Origin: Panacagrimonas sp052389915
Lineage (GTDB): Bacteria; Pseudomonadota; Gammaproteobacteria; Nevskiales; Nevskiaceae
Reading direction: 5' to 3'
DNA length: 64,000 bases
Assembly (NCBI GenBank): GCA_052389915.1
Contig: JBQTHL010000013.1
Coordinates: 80,420 to 144,419, forward strand
A program made the translations under genes and the position numbers. The notes beneath the pieces were generated by a model. That model worked only from the letters and a program-made list of their open reading frames with translations. It was not told where the DNA came from and made no database searches. Below are positions 34,115-41,815 of this stretch, piece by piece (position 1 is the first letter of the stretch; each line of letters starts with the position of its first letter).

Positions 34115-34797
34115 AGTTTCACGAGCAACTTGAATTGCAGACCGCCGAAGCCCGGCACCAACTGCTGTCGCTGCCACTGTTTGCCGATGCACTGGCCGGT
34201 CGCGTCACGGTGCCGCTGTACATCGGGTTTCTGACCCAGGCCTATCACCACGTCAAGCACACCGTGCCCTTGATGATGGCCTGCGGCGCGCGCCTGGGCT
34301 TCGACTACGAATGGCTACGCGCCAAACTCGTCAAGTACGTCGAAGAGGAGTACGGCCACCAGGAGTGGATACTCGACGACATCGCCGCCTGCGGGGGCGA
34401 TGCGGATGCCGTGCGCAGCGGTCGCCCGGCCCATCCGACGGAGGTGATGGTCGCCTACGCCTACGACACGGTGAACCGCGGCAACCCCGTCGGCTTCTTC
34501 GGCATGGTGCATGTGCTGGAAGGCACCAGCACCGCGCTGGCCACCAACGCCGCGACGCGTATCGCCTCAGCGCTCCGCCTGCCCGCAAAAGCGTTCAGCT
34601 ATCTGAGCAGCCACGGCTCGCTGGACCTGGAGCACGTCGCGTTCTTCCGCACGCTCGTCGACCAGTTCGAGCGCGCCGAGGATCGGTCCGCAGTCGTGCA
34701 TGCCTCCCGCACTTTCAGCCGCCTTTACGGCGACATCTTTCGCCAGCTTCACCAGGAGTTTTCTACATGCACATCGAAAATCGCCGTTGCCTGCTGA
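34111..34797 (+). CDS. Heme-oxygenase-like diiron oxidase (TenA/UndA-like, HDO)
   Basis: 228 residues, an all-helical iron-containing redox enzyme of the TenA/PqqC fold group. Candidate metal ligands: Glu80 and His83 (EEEYGHQEW, an ExxH pair), Glu137 (HVLEGTS), and His168, Asp172, His175 (SSHGSLDLEH, an HxxxDxxH pattern), the set expected for HDO diiron enzymes such as UndA, which oxidises fatty acids to terminal alkenes. Start at 34111 overlaps the ligase stop. Its 3' end overlaps the SDR gene by 31 bases. With a ligase, SDR and acyltransferase-like partner, an acyl substrate is likely. The reaction is unknown. Confidence 0.85.
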   Translation: MKFHEQLELQTAEARHQLLSLPLFADALAGRVTVPLYIGFLTQAYHHVKHTVPLMMACGARLGFDYEWLRAKLVKYVEEEYGHQEWILDDIAACGGDADAVRSGRPAHPTEVMVAYAYDTVNRGNPVGFFGMVHVLEGTSTALATNAATRIASALRLPAKAFSYLSSHGSLDLEHVAFFRTLVDQFERAEDRSAVVHASRTFSRLYGDIFRQLHQEFSTCTSKIAVAC

Positions 34798-35573
34798 CCG
34801 GTGCCAGCGGCGGCATCGGGCGCGCCGTTGCGCTGGAGCTATCACGCCGCGGCATGCGGCTGGTTCTCTCAGGGCGTCGTCATGACGCGCTCGCCGATCT
34901 CTCTACCGAAATAGGACTCTCCGGTGGCCGGGCCGAAGTGGTCATCGGCGACCTCACCGCGCCTCAGGGTGCCGAGCGCATCGTCAGCCAGGCGCTGGCG
35001 CTGAGTCCGCAACTCGACATGGTCATCAACTGCGCCGGTATCTCGCATTTCGGTACCTTCGAAGAGACCTCGTCCGAGTTGCTGGAGTCGCTCTTGCGGA
35101 CCAACGTGCTCGCGCCGATGCGCCTGATCCAGGCCGCACTGCCAGCCTTGCGGGGACAGGAAAAGGGATTGATCGTGAATGTCGGCTCGATTTTCGGCTC
35201 CATCGGGTTTCCATGCTTCACCGCGTACTCGACCACCAAATTCGCGCTGCGCGGTTTCTCCGAAGCGCTGCGCCGCGAACTCGCCGGCTCCAACGTGGAT
35301 GTTCTTTACTTCGCGCCGCGCTACACGCGCACGGCTATCAACAGCGATCGCGTCTCGCGGATGGCCGCAGCAGTGAAGATGAAGCAGGACGAGCCGAAAG
35401 CGGTGGCGCGCTCACTGGCGCTGGCCATCGAAAACCGCAGCCGCGACCGCTATCTGGGCTGGCCGGAAAAATTCTTCGTGCGCCTGAATGCCTTGTTCCC
35501 TCGCCTGGTCGATGGCGCCCTGATCAAGCAGGCCGGACAGATGCGTCCCTATGCACTCGAGCGACTGGCCTGA
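34767..35573 (+). CDS. Short-chain dehydrogenase/reductase
   Basis: 268 residues. NAD(P)-binding TGASGGIGRA (12-21), NCAGISHFG, catalytic Ser in VNVGSIFGS and YSTTKFAL with the active-site Tyr-xxx-Lys. The conserved C-terminal segment LGWPEKFFVRLNALFPRL is typical of SDRs found in lipid-related operons. It would reduce a carbonyl or oxidise an alcohol on the pathway intermediate. The ATG at 34767 (with AGGAG at 34753-34757) lies within the 3' end of the diiron oxidase gene; this 31-base overlap is longer than the other joints in the operon. Confidence 0.93.
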   Translation: MHIENRRCLLTGASGGIGRAVALELSRRGMRLVLSGRRHDALADLSTEIGLSGGRAEVVIGDLTAPQGAERIVSQALALSPQLDMVINCAGISHFGTFEETSSELLESLLRTNVLAPMRLIQAALPALRGQEKGLIVNVGSIFGSIGFPCFTAYSTTKFALRGFSEALRRELAGSNVDVLYFAPRYTRTAINSDRVSRMAAAVKMKQDEPKAVARSLALAIENRSRDRYLGWPEKFFVRLNALFPRLVDGALIKQAGQMRPYALERLA

Positions 35574-35596
35574 GTCGCCTTCCCTTCAACCACTGG

Positions 35597-36238
35597 ATGA
35601 AAACCATGATTCGAAAATTCCTGATGTTCCTGCTGCTCGGCAGCCTGAGCTTCGTCGCCACGGCTGGCCTGGAAGAGGACATCGCGTCCTTGCAGCACGG
35701 CTGGGCAGAGGCTTTTTACACGGTGCCCGAAGACCAGAAGGTCGGCGTCTTCGAGATGCTGGCTACCGAAGCGTCCGCCGCCGTCGAGCACAACCGAGGT
35801 CGCGCCGAGCCGTTGGTGTGGCAGGCGATCATTCTCTCCAGCTACGCGAAATTCGAAGGCGGGCTGGACGCATTGGGCATGGTCAAGCGGGCACGCGACC
35901 TGCTGCTGGAGGCGGAGAAGATCGATCCCAACACGCTGGACGGATCGGTCTACACCTCGCTCGGAAGTCTCTACGCCAAGGTGCCGCGCTGGCCCATCGC
36001 GTTCGGTGACAAGAAGAAGGCGCGCGAGTATCTGGACAAGGCACTGGCTCTCAACCCTGACGGCATCGATCCGCATTTCTTCTACGGTGAGCTGCTGATC
36101 GAAATGGACGATAGGGCCGGGGCTCGGCGGCACCTGGAGAAGGCGCTGGCAGCACCGGCGCGCCCCGGCCGTGAAGACGCTGACGCAGGACGTCGAGCAG
36201 AAGTGAAGGCCGTGCTGGGCAAACTTGGGAGCACCTGA
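35597..36238 (+). CDS. Periplasmic TPR-like protein
   Basis: 213 residues with a signal peptide (MKTMIRKFLMFLLLGSLSF, cleavage near ATA-GL at about 25). The mature part is helical with repeat-like segments (ARDLLLEAEKIDPNTLDG, AREYLDKALALNPDGIDP, ARRHLEKALA) as in tetratricopeptide repeats, and resembles the TatT-type TPR proteins of TRAP transporters. It starts 23 bases after the SDR stop and is probably the last strongly linked member of the operon. It may hold a product or partner at the membrane; the role is unknown. An ATG at 35606 is an alternative start. Confidence 0.75.
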   Translation: MKTMIRKFLMFLLLGSLSFVATAGLEEDIASLQHGWAEAFYTVPEDQKVGVFEMLATEASAAVEHNRGRAEPLVWQAIILSSYAKFEGGLDALGMVKRARDLLLEAEKIDPNTLDGSVYTSLGSLYAKVPRWPIAFGDKKKAREYLDKALALNPDGIDPHFFYGELLIEMDDRAGARRHLEKALAAPARPGREDADAGRRAEVKAVLGKLGST

Positions 36239-36325
36239 GAGTCGTTGCGCGCGACGGCGTTCCGGTGCAGTCTGTCGCGGCGGTCGCGCGACGGCTCGCA
36301 TTCTCCCTTCAGGCTTTGAGCCTCA

Positions 36326-36724
36326 ATGAACGCTTTCGAATCGATCGAGCCCGGAATGCAGGGCACCGAGTCCGTGGTGGTCAGGCCCGAACTGACCGTG
36401 AAGCATTTCATGCCGCAGATGCCGGCGGTGTACGGCACGCCGATGATGATTTATCTCATGGAAATGGCGAGCGCCAACGCCATCCATCCGCATCTGCCCG
36501 AGGGCTGGGTGTCGGTGGGCGCGGAAGTGAACATCCGTCACATCGCGGCCTCGCCTGTCGGGCGCACGGTGACGGCAACCGGCACCGTGACCGCCATCAA
36601 CGACAAGCTCGTGAGCTTTCGCGTGGAAGCACACGACGGCGTGCGCATGATCGGCGAAGGCACGCACGTGCGCGGCCTCGTCAACTTGCAGAAATTCCAG
36701 GAACGGCTGGAGCGTTCCAATTGA
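36326..36724 (+). CDS. Hot-dog fold thioesterase
   Basis: 132 residues of the FlK-like thioesterase group. Seen: TVKHFMPQMPAVYGTPMM near the N-terminus, LMEMASANAIHPHLPEG (helix with Glu), SVGAEVNIRHIAASPVG and a final beta-strand with GEGTHVRGLVN. It would hydrolyse acyl-CoA or a similar thioester. It follows the operon by 87 bases on the same strand; it may release the product or act separately. The start with the first ATG gives a normal length for the family. Confidence 0.82.
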   Translation: MNAFESIEPGMQGTESVVVRPELTVKHFMPQMPAVYGTPMMIYLMEMASANAIHPHLPEGWVSVGAEVNIRHIAASPVGRTVTATGTVTAINDKLVSFRVEAHDGVRMIGEGTHVRGLVNLQKFQERLERSN

Positions 36725-36778
36725 ACCAGGCCTAAGCCGGCACCGAGTCCAGCACGCCTTGGCAATCGATGTTGCGGC

Positions 36779-37390
36779 TCAGGGAACCGGCGCCCACTTG
36801 ACTACGCGCGCGATCACGCCAATTCGCGGACTGTCGAGGTGATGCAGCTCCTCGCTGCGCATGCGACGTCGCTCGGTCAGCATCCAGGAGACGCCGGGTT
36901 GGCCGGGCTCGGTGAAGATCAGGTCGGTATTCAGGTGCAGGAAGCGGCTGAGATTGAGTCCGACCGTGCCGTCGATTTCCTGCATCTCGCGCGCGCCCAT
37001 GGCCGCATCGTTCAGCGTGAACTTCTCACCGGCGCGCAGGCGCAGACGCGGACCGTTTTCTGACGGCGGATTGTTCTGTGTCCACGCCAGTTTGATCAGC
37101 GGCCTGAACTGAGAACTGACGCGCAGGCTGCTCCAGTGCGGCGCAAGCGCGAAGTCCGTGGCCGGCAGCAGGGTGATGCCGGCGGCGCTAAGGCGCTGCG
37201 TGTCGCCGAGTTCGATGGCGCCGGTCTGTTTCGGACTGGCCGGCGGCTGGCCTTGTTCCTCGGCGTCGCCCAGGTAGCGGAACACGATCAGGTCCACGCG
37301 CCAGGTGTCGGCACGGGCGGGCAGGGTGGCGCTCAGCGACAGCAGTGCGACAGCCCATCGCAGCGAGATTGCAAGGCTCCATGGTCGCAT
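36779..37390 (-). CDS. csiV: CsiV-like peptidoglycan-binding protein
   Basis: 203 residues with a signal peptide (cleavage near ARA-DT at about 28). It matches the CsiV pattern: WRVDLIVFRYLGD at the start of the mature protein, WTQNN with basic surroundings, and LNLSRFLHLNTDLIF plus MRSEELHHLDSPRIGVIARV near the C-terminus. In Vibrio, CsiV assists LpoA/penicillin-binding protein 1A at the outer membrane. The gene lies just downstream of mfd (18 bases), the usual arrangement in gammaproteobacteria. Confidence 0.85.
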   Translation of the reverse strand: MRPWSLAISLRWAVALLSLSATLPARADTWRVDLIVFRYLGDAEEQGQPPASPKQTGAIELGDTQRLSAAGITLLPATDFALAPHWSSLRVSSQFRPLIKLAWTQNNPPSENGPRLRLRAGEKFTLNDAAMGAREMQEIDGTVGLNLSRFLHLNTDLIFTEPGQPGVSWMLTERRRMRSEELHHLDSPRIGVIARVVKWAPVP

Positions 37391-37408
37391 CGTGTTTTCT
37401 TGTCTCGT

Positions 37409-40400
37409 CTAGGCCTTGGGCCGAAGTGTATCCAGCAGCTTGAGCAGCCGTTCCGCACGCGTCTCCGGCGGGTCGAGCGAGGCATTGATGTGCAGGCGTT
37501 TCTGACCTTCGAGCTTGTAGACCTTGGGCTGCGCCTGGATGAGGCGAATGAGTTTCGGCAGTTCGATCTTCGGCTCAGGCCCGAAGTCGAGCACCGCGCT
37601 CTTGCTTCCTGCGCGCACCTTGGTCAGGCCCAGCGATTCGCCGGCAATACGAATCTGTGCGGCTTCCATGAGGCGCTCGGCCTGCGGCGGCAGCAGGCCG
37701 AAGCGGTCGATCATCTCGACCTTGAGTTCGTCCAGTGCCGCGGCGTTCACGGCCTCCGATGCACGCTTATAGAGCACCAGACGCATGTGCACGTCGGACA
37801 CGAAGGTGTCCGGGATCAACGCGGAGACGCCCAGATCCACTTCGCAGGCAGCTTGGCCGAAGGGTCTATCGTCGAGCTTGCCGCGCTGGATCGCTTTCAC
37901 CGCGCGCGCCAGCAGCTCGGCGTACATGGTGAAGCCCACTTCCTCGATCTGGCCGGACTGGTCCTCGCCCAGCAGTTCGCCTGCTCCGCGAATTTCGAGA
38001 TCGTGCGTGGCCAGCGCAAAGCCCGAACCGAGATCGCCGAGCGTCTCGATGGCGTCGAGCCGCTTCTGCGCGTCCACGCTGAGCGCGCGCTTGGACGGCA
38101 CGAAAAGATATGCGAAAGCGCGGTGATGCGAGCGCCCAACGCGCCCGCGCAATTGGTGCAATTGCGCTAGCCCCAGCTTGTCCGCGCGGTCGATCAGGAT
38201 GGTGTTGGCGGTGGGCACGTCGATGCCCGATTCGATGATGGTGCTGCACACCAGGATGTCGAAACGCTGGTGGTAAAAATCCAGCATGACCTGTTCGAGT
38301 TCGCGCTCGCGCATCTGGCCGTGGGCAAAGCGCACGCGGCCTTCCGGAATCATTTCCTGGATGTCGCGCGTGAACTTCTCGATGTCCGCCACTTCGTTGT
38401 GCAGGAAATACACCTGCCCGCCGCGACGCAGCTCGCGCTGGCAGGCCTCGATCACCAGGCCGCGATCCCATTCGACCACGAAGGTCTTGATGGCGATGCG
38501 CGAAGCCGGCGGCGTGGCGATGATCGACATGTCGCGCAAGCCGGACAGGCTCATGTTGAGCGTGCGCGGGATGGGCGTTGCCGTGAGCGTGAGCAGATCG
38601 ACTTCGGCGCGCAGATTCTTCAGGCGCTCCTTGTGGCGCACGCCGAAGCGGTGCTCCTCGTCTACGACCACGAGGCCGAGATTCTTGAACTTCACGTCGG
38701 GCTGCAACAGCCGATGCGTGCCGATGACGATGTCGAGCTTGCCTTCTTCCAATTCCTTGAGCATCGCCGTCTGCTCCTTGCCCGTGCGCATGCGCGACAA
38801 GGCGCCCACGCGGATCGGCCAGTCGGCCAGACGATCGCGGAAATTCTTTTCGTGCTGCTGCGCGAGCAGCGTGGTCGGTGCGAGCAGGCACACCTGCCGA
38901 CCCGCACGCGCCACGGCGAAGCAGGCGCGCAGCGCGACCTCGGTCTTGCCGAAACCGACGTCGCCACAGACCACGCGGTCCATCGGCTTGTCGGTGGCAA
39001 GGTCGGCGAGCACGGCGTCGATGGCCTTCTGTTGATCGACCGTTGTCGTGAACGGAAAGCCTTCGCAGAAGAGCTGGTAGTCGGCCTCGACGAGGTCGAG
39101 GGCCAAGCCCTTCTTGGCCGCGCGCCGGGCCTGGATCAGCAGCAGCTCGGCGGCGACATCGTTGGCCTTCTCGCGCGCCTTGGCCTGCGCCTTGCCCCAG
39201 CGATCGGAGCCCAGGTTGTGCAGCGGCGCGGACTGTTCCTCGCTGCCGGTGTAGCGGTGGATGAGCTGTAGCGATCCGACCGGCACGTACAGCTTGTCGC
39301 CGCCGCCGTATTCGAGCACCAAGTACTCGGCTTCCAGCCCGCCGGCGTCGAGCCGCGTGAGGCCGCGGTACCGACCCACACCGTGCTGCACATGCACCAC
39401 GGGCGAGCCGATATCCAGCGCAGACAGATCGCGCAGGATAGTTTCTGGGTCGCGGATCTTGGCGCGCTTGCGCGTCTCCACCGGCGCGCGCTGGCCGAAG
39501 ACCTGCGGTTCGGCAATAAGCGAAATTCCCGCATCTTCGAGAATCAGTCCCTCCTGCAAGGGGCCGAGCGTGATGCCGAATTTATTCTTGTCGGTAACGA
39601 AGCCGGCCCAGTTCTCGTGGTGGCGCGGAAGAATGCCGAGTGGCTTGAGCCAGGCGAGCAGGGCTTCGCGTCGGCCAGGGGATTCGGCGATGAAGAGGAC
39701 GCGGTGCGGGGTAACCGCGAGGAGCGACCGGATAGCGCCCGCGCCGCCGGCGAGCGGCGACCCCTCTCCCCAGCCCTCCCCGGCAAGGGGATGGGGGGCA
39801 CTACTCCCTCCCCCCTCGCGGGGGAGAGCCGGGGAGAGGGGGAAGACGCTCTCAAACTCTCGGAGACTCACCAACGCCGCCGCCGGCTCGAAGAACAAAT
39901 CCCGCGGCCGCATCAAGGGCCGCTCGATATCTCCTCGCAGCCGCTCGAACCGATCCCCGATCTGCGCCCAATCCGCGGCGAGCGCCACATCCAGATCGGC
40001 CAGCGGCAATACCCGAGTCGAAACCGGCAGGTAATCGATCAGCCTCGCGGTTTCGGCAAAGAACAGCGGCAGCCAGCCCTCGATGCCACCCGGCATGAAG
40101 CCGCGGCTGACCTCGGCATAAATGCGCGAGCGCGCCGGATCGCCGGGGAAATACTCGCGGTAGCGGCGGCGAAACGTCTCGATGCCGGGCTTGTCCGTGG
40201 GGAATTCGCGCGCCGGCAGCAGCCGCACCGATTCGACCTTGTCGGTGGAGCGCTGCGTGTCCGGATCGAACGTGCGGATCGACTCGATCTCGTCGTCGAA
40301 CAGATCGAGGCGATAGGCCTCGTCCGAGCCCATCGGGAACAGGTCGATCAGCGCGCCGCGCACCGCGAACTCGCCCTGCGTCTGCACTTCGCCGACGGCG

Positions 40401-40846
40401 GCATAACCGGCCGCAATCAGGCGCTCGCGAAACGCGTGCGGATCGAGCCGCTGACCCAGCTTGAGCACCAGCGAGCGTGCGTCCAGAAAACTGCGCGGCG
40501 GCAGGCGCTGAATCAGCGCATCGGCCGTCACCAGCACGATGCCCTTTGCCAGGCCGGGCAGTGCGTTGAGCGCGGCCATGCGATCCGACAGCAGTTCCTG
40601 GTGCGGCGAGAACGGGTCGTAGGGCAGGGTTTCGGTATCGGGCAGGTGCAGCACCGGCACGCGACTGGAGGCGAAGAAGCGCAGCGCGGCTTCCAGCCTG
40701 TAAGCCTGCTGCTCGTTGCCGGCAATTGCGAGCACCGGTCCGACATGCGCCAGGGCGGCATCGACCGTGTGCAGGGCCAGGCTGGTTTCCGGAAAAGGAT
40801 TCGAGCCCGCGGGCGGGAGGGTCGGTGAGACCGGGGTATCGAGCAT
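37409..40846 (-). CDS. mfd: Transcription-repair coupling factor Mfd
   Basis: 1145 residues, close to the E. coli 1148. Mfd removes stalled RNA polymerase and recruits UvrA. UvrB-homology domains about 1-330; RNA-polymerase-interacting domain about 470-545; helicase/translocase with VVCGDVGFGKTEVALR (Walker A), VVDEEHRFGV (Walker B), LTATPIPRTLNMSL, QLRGRVGRSHHRAFAYL; C-terminal D7 domain. At about residues 336-363 the protein carries a low-complexity insert encoded by the palindromic repeat at 39760-39840. The insert is in frame and lies between the UvrB-like module and the next domain, so the protein is probably functional. csiV follows by 18 bases. Confidence 0.97.
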   Translation of the reverse strand: MLDTPVSPTLPPAGSNPFPETSLALHTVDAALAHVGPVLAIAGNEQQAYRLEAALRFFASSRVPVLHLPDTETLPYDPFSPHQELLSDRMAALNALPGLAKGIVLVTADALIQRLPPRSFLDARSLVLKLGQRLDPHAFRERLIAAGYAAVGEVQTQGEFAVRGALIDLFPMGSDEAYRLDLFDDEIESIRTFDPDTQRSTDKVESVRLLPAREFPTDKPGIETFRRRYREYFPGDPARSRIYAEVSRGFMPGGIEGWLPLFFAETARLIDYLPVSTRVLPLADLDVALAADWAQIGDRFERLRGDIERPLMRPRDLFFEPAAALVSLREFESVFPLSPALPREGGGSSAPHPLAGEGWGEGSPLAGGAGAIRSLLAVTPHRVLFIAESPGRREALLAWLKPLGILPRHHENWAGFVTDKNKFGITLGPLQEGLILEDAGISLIAEPQVFGQRAPVETRKRAKIRDPETILRDLSALDIGSPVVHVQHGVGRYRGLTRLDAGGLEAEYLVLEYGGGDKLYVPVGSLQLIHRYTGSEEQSAPLHNLGSDRWGKAQAKAREKANDVAAELLLIQARRAAKKGLALDLVEADYQLFCEGFPFTTTVDQQKAIDAVLADLATDKPMDRVVCGDVGFGKTEVALRACFAVARAGRQVCLLAPTTLLAQQHEKNFRDRLADWPIRVGALSRMRTGKEQTAMLKELEEGKLDIVIGTHRLLQPDVKFKNLGLVVVDEEHRFGVRHKERLKNLRAEVDLLTLTATPIPRTLNMSLSGLRDMSIIATPPASRIAIKTFVVEWDRGLVIEACQRELRRGGQVYFLHNEVADIEKFTRDIQEMIPEGRVRFAHGQMRERELEQVMLDFYHQRFDILVCSTIIESGIDVPTANTILIDRADKLGLAQLHQLRGRVGRSHHRAFAYLFVPSKRALSVDAQKRLDAIETLGDLGSGFALATHDLEIRGAGELLGEDQSGQIEEVGFTMYAELLARAVKAIQRGKLDDRPFGQAACEVDLGVSALIPDTFVSDVHMRLVLYKRASEAVNAAALDELKVEMIDRFGLLPPQAERLMEAAQIRIAGESLGLTKVRAGSKSAVLDFGPEPKIELPKLIRLIQAQPKVYKLEGQKRLHINASLDPPETRAERLLKLLDTLRPKA
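39760..39840. repeat. Palindromic repeat inserted in frame in mfd
   Basis: CCCCTCTCCCC (39760-39770) and GGGGAGAGGGG (39830-39840) are perfect 11-base inverted ends. Each arm continues with a smaller GC-rich hairpin (for example CCCTCCCC...GGGG and CCCCC...GGGGG). The 81-base unit has a length divisible by three and translates on the minus strand to Pro/Gly/Ser-rich residues (LSPALPREGGG...). It is of a different family from the GTAG-type REPs. Confidence 0.8.
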
Positions 40847-40984
40847 CGGGTCCGCGGGAATGCGAGGGAATGAATCAGCGAGCCGATTTTACCGGGTTGG
40901 AGAGTGCGAGCGGCGTAAACCTCCTACAGGAACGAGGTTCGGCGCGATAGAGTGCGGCGCTTCGAGTCAAGCAGAGATCGCAAG

Positions 40985-41656
40985 ATGAACGTAAGCGAAG
41001 CCGTACGAACGCGTCGTAGCGTGCGCGCCTTCCTGGATCGGCCAGTCGATGGTGCGGTGCTGCGCGAAGTGCTCGATCTGGCCGCTCGTGCCGCGTCCGG
41101 CGGAAATCTTCAGCCTTGGCGCCTGTTCGTGCTCGGCGGCGAGCCGCTGGCCGCGCTCAAGTCGCGCATGAAAACGCGTGTGTACGAGCAGCCCGCGAGC
41201 GAGCCGCTCGACTACGACATCTATCCGCCCAATCTGTGGGATCCGTACCGCACCGAACGCTACGTCGTCGGCGAAGAGATGTACGGATTGCTCGGCGTCG
41301 GGCGCGAGGACAAGATCGGCCGCATGCGCCAGTTCCAGCGCAACTACGAATTCTTCGGCGCGCCTGCCGCGCTGTTTTGCTACGTGGACCGGCGCATGGG
41401 CCGTCCGCAGTGGTCGGACCTGGGCATGTACATGCAGACCGTGATGTTGCTGCTGCGCGAGCGAGGGCTCGATAGCTGCGCTCAGGAATGCTGGTCGGTT
41501 TACCCCAGGACCGTCGCCGAGTTCCTCGATCCGCCGGGCGAGTGGATGCTGTTCTGCGGCATGGCCATCGGCCACAAAGATCCTGACGCGCCCGTCAATC
41601 GGCTGGAGACGCGGCGGCTGCCGCTGGACGAGTTCGCGAATTTTCGCGGTATCTGA
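40985..41656 (+). CDS. Nitroreductase-family FMN protein
   Basis: 223 residues. RTRRSVRAFLDRPV near the N-terminus is the FMN-phosphate-binding RRSxR motif; AARAASGGNLQPW follows, and GLDSCAQECWSVYP and FCGMAIGHKDPDAPVNR lie near the C-terminus. Such cytoplasmic dimers reduce nitro compounds, quinones or enones with NAD(P)H. Start chosen at the ATG at 40985; the 11 residues upstream are Arg-rich and not conserved. It is divergent from mfd, separated by 138 bases that must hold both promoters. Confidence 0.9.
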   Translation: MNVSEAVRTRRSVRAFLDRPVDGAVLREVLDLAARAASGGNLQPWRLFVLGGEPLAALKSRMKTRVYEQPASEPLDYDIYPPNLWDPYRTERYVVGEEMYGLLGVGREDKIGRMRQFQRNYEFFGAPAALFCYVDRRMGRPQWSDLGMYMQTVMLLLRERGLDSCAQECWSVYPRTVAEFLDPPGEWMLFCGMAIGHKDPDAPVNRLETRRLPLDEFANFRGI

Positions 41657-41815
41657 CTTGGAACACCGGCGTGATCCTGACACGCTCCGTTCGCGTCACG
41701 CTCAGCTTCCGATCCGCGGCATCATGGTGTTCGGCGGCCGCGGCAACGGAAGTCCACCGCGGTGGGCGCGCTGACGGCGCTTCGCCGAGCAGCCAGTCGG
41801 GACTCGAATCCCAGG

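Noticed and set aside
40905..40935. REP-like CTCCTAC sequence upstream of the nitroreductase gene
   Set aside because: Only a short head matches and no stem of the REP type forms.
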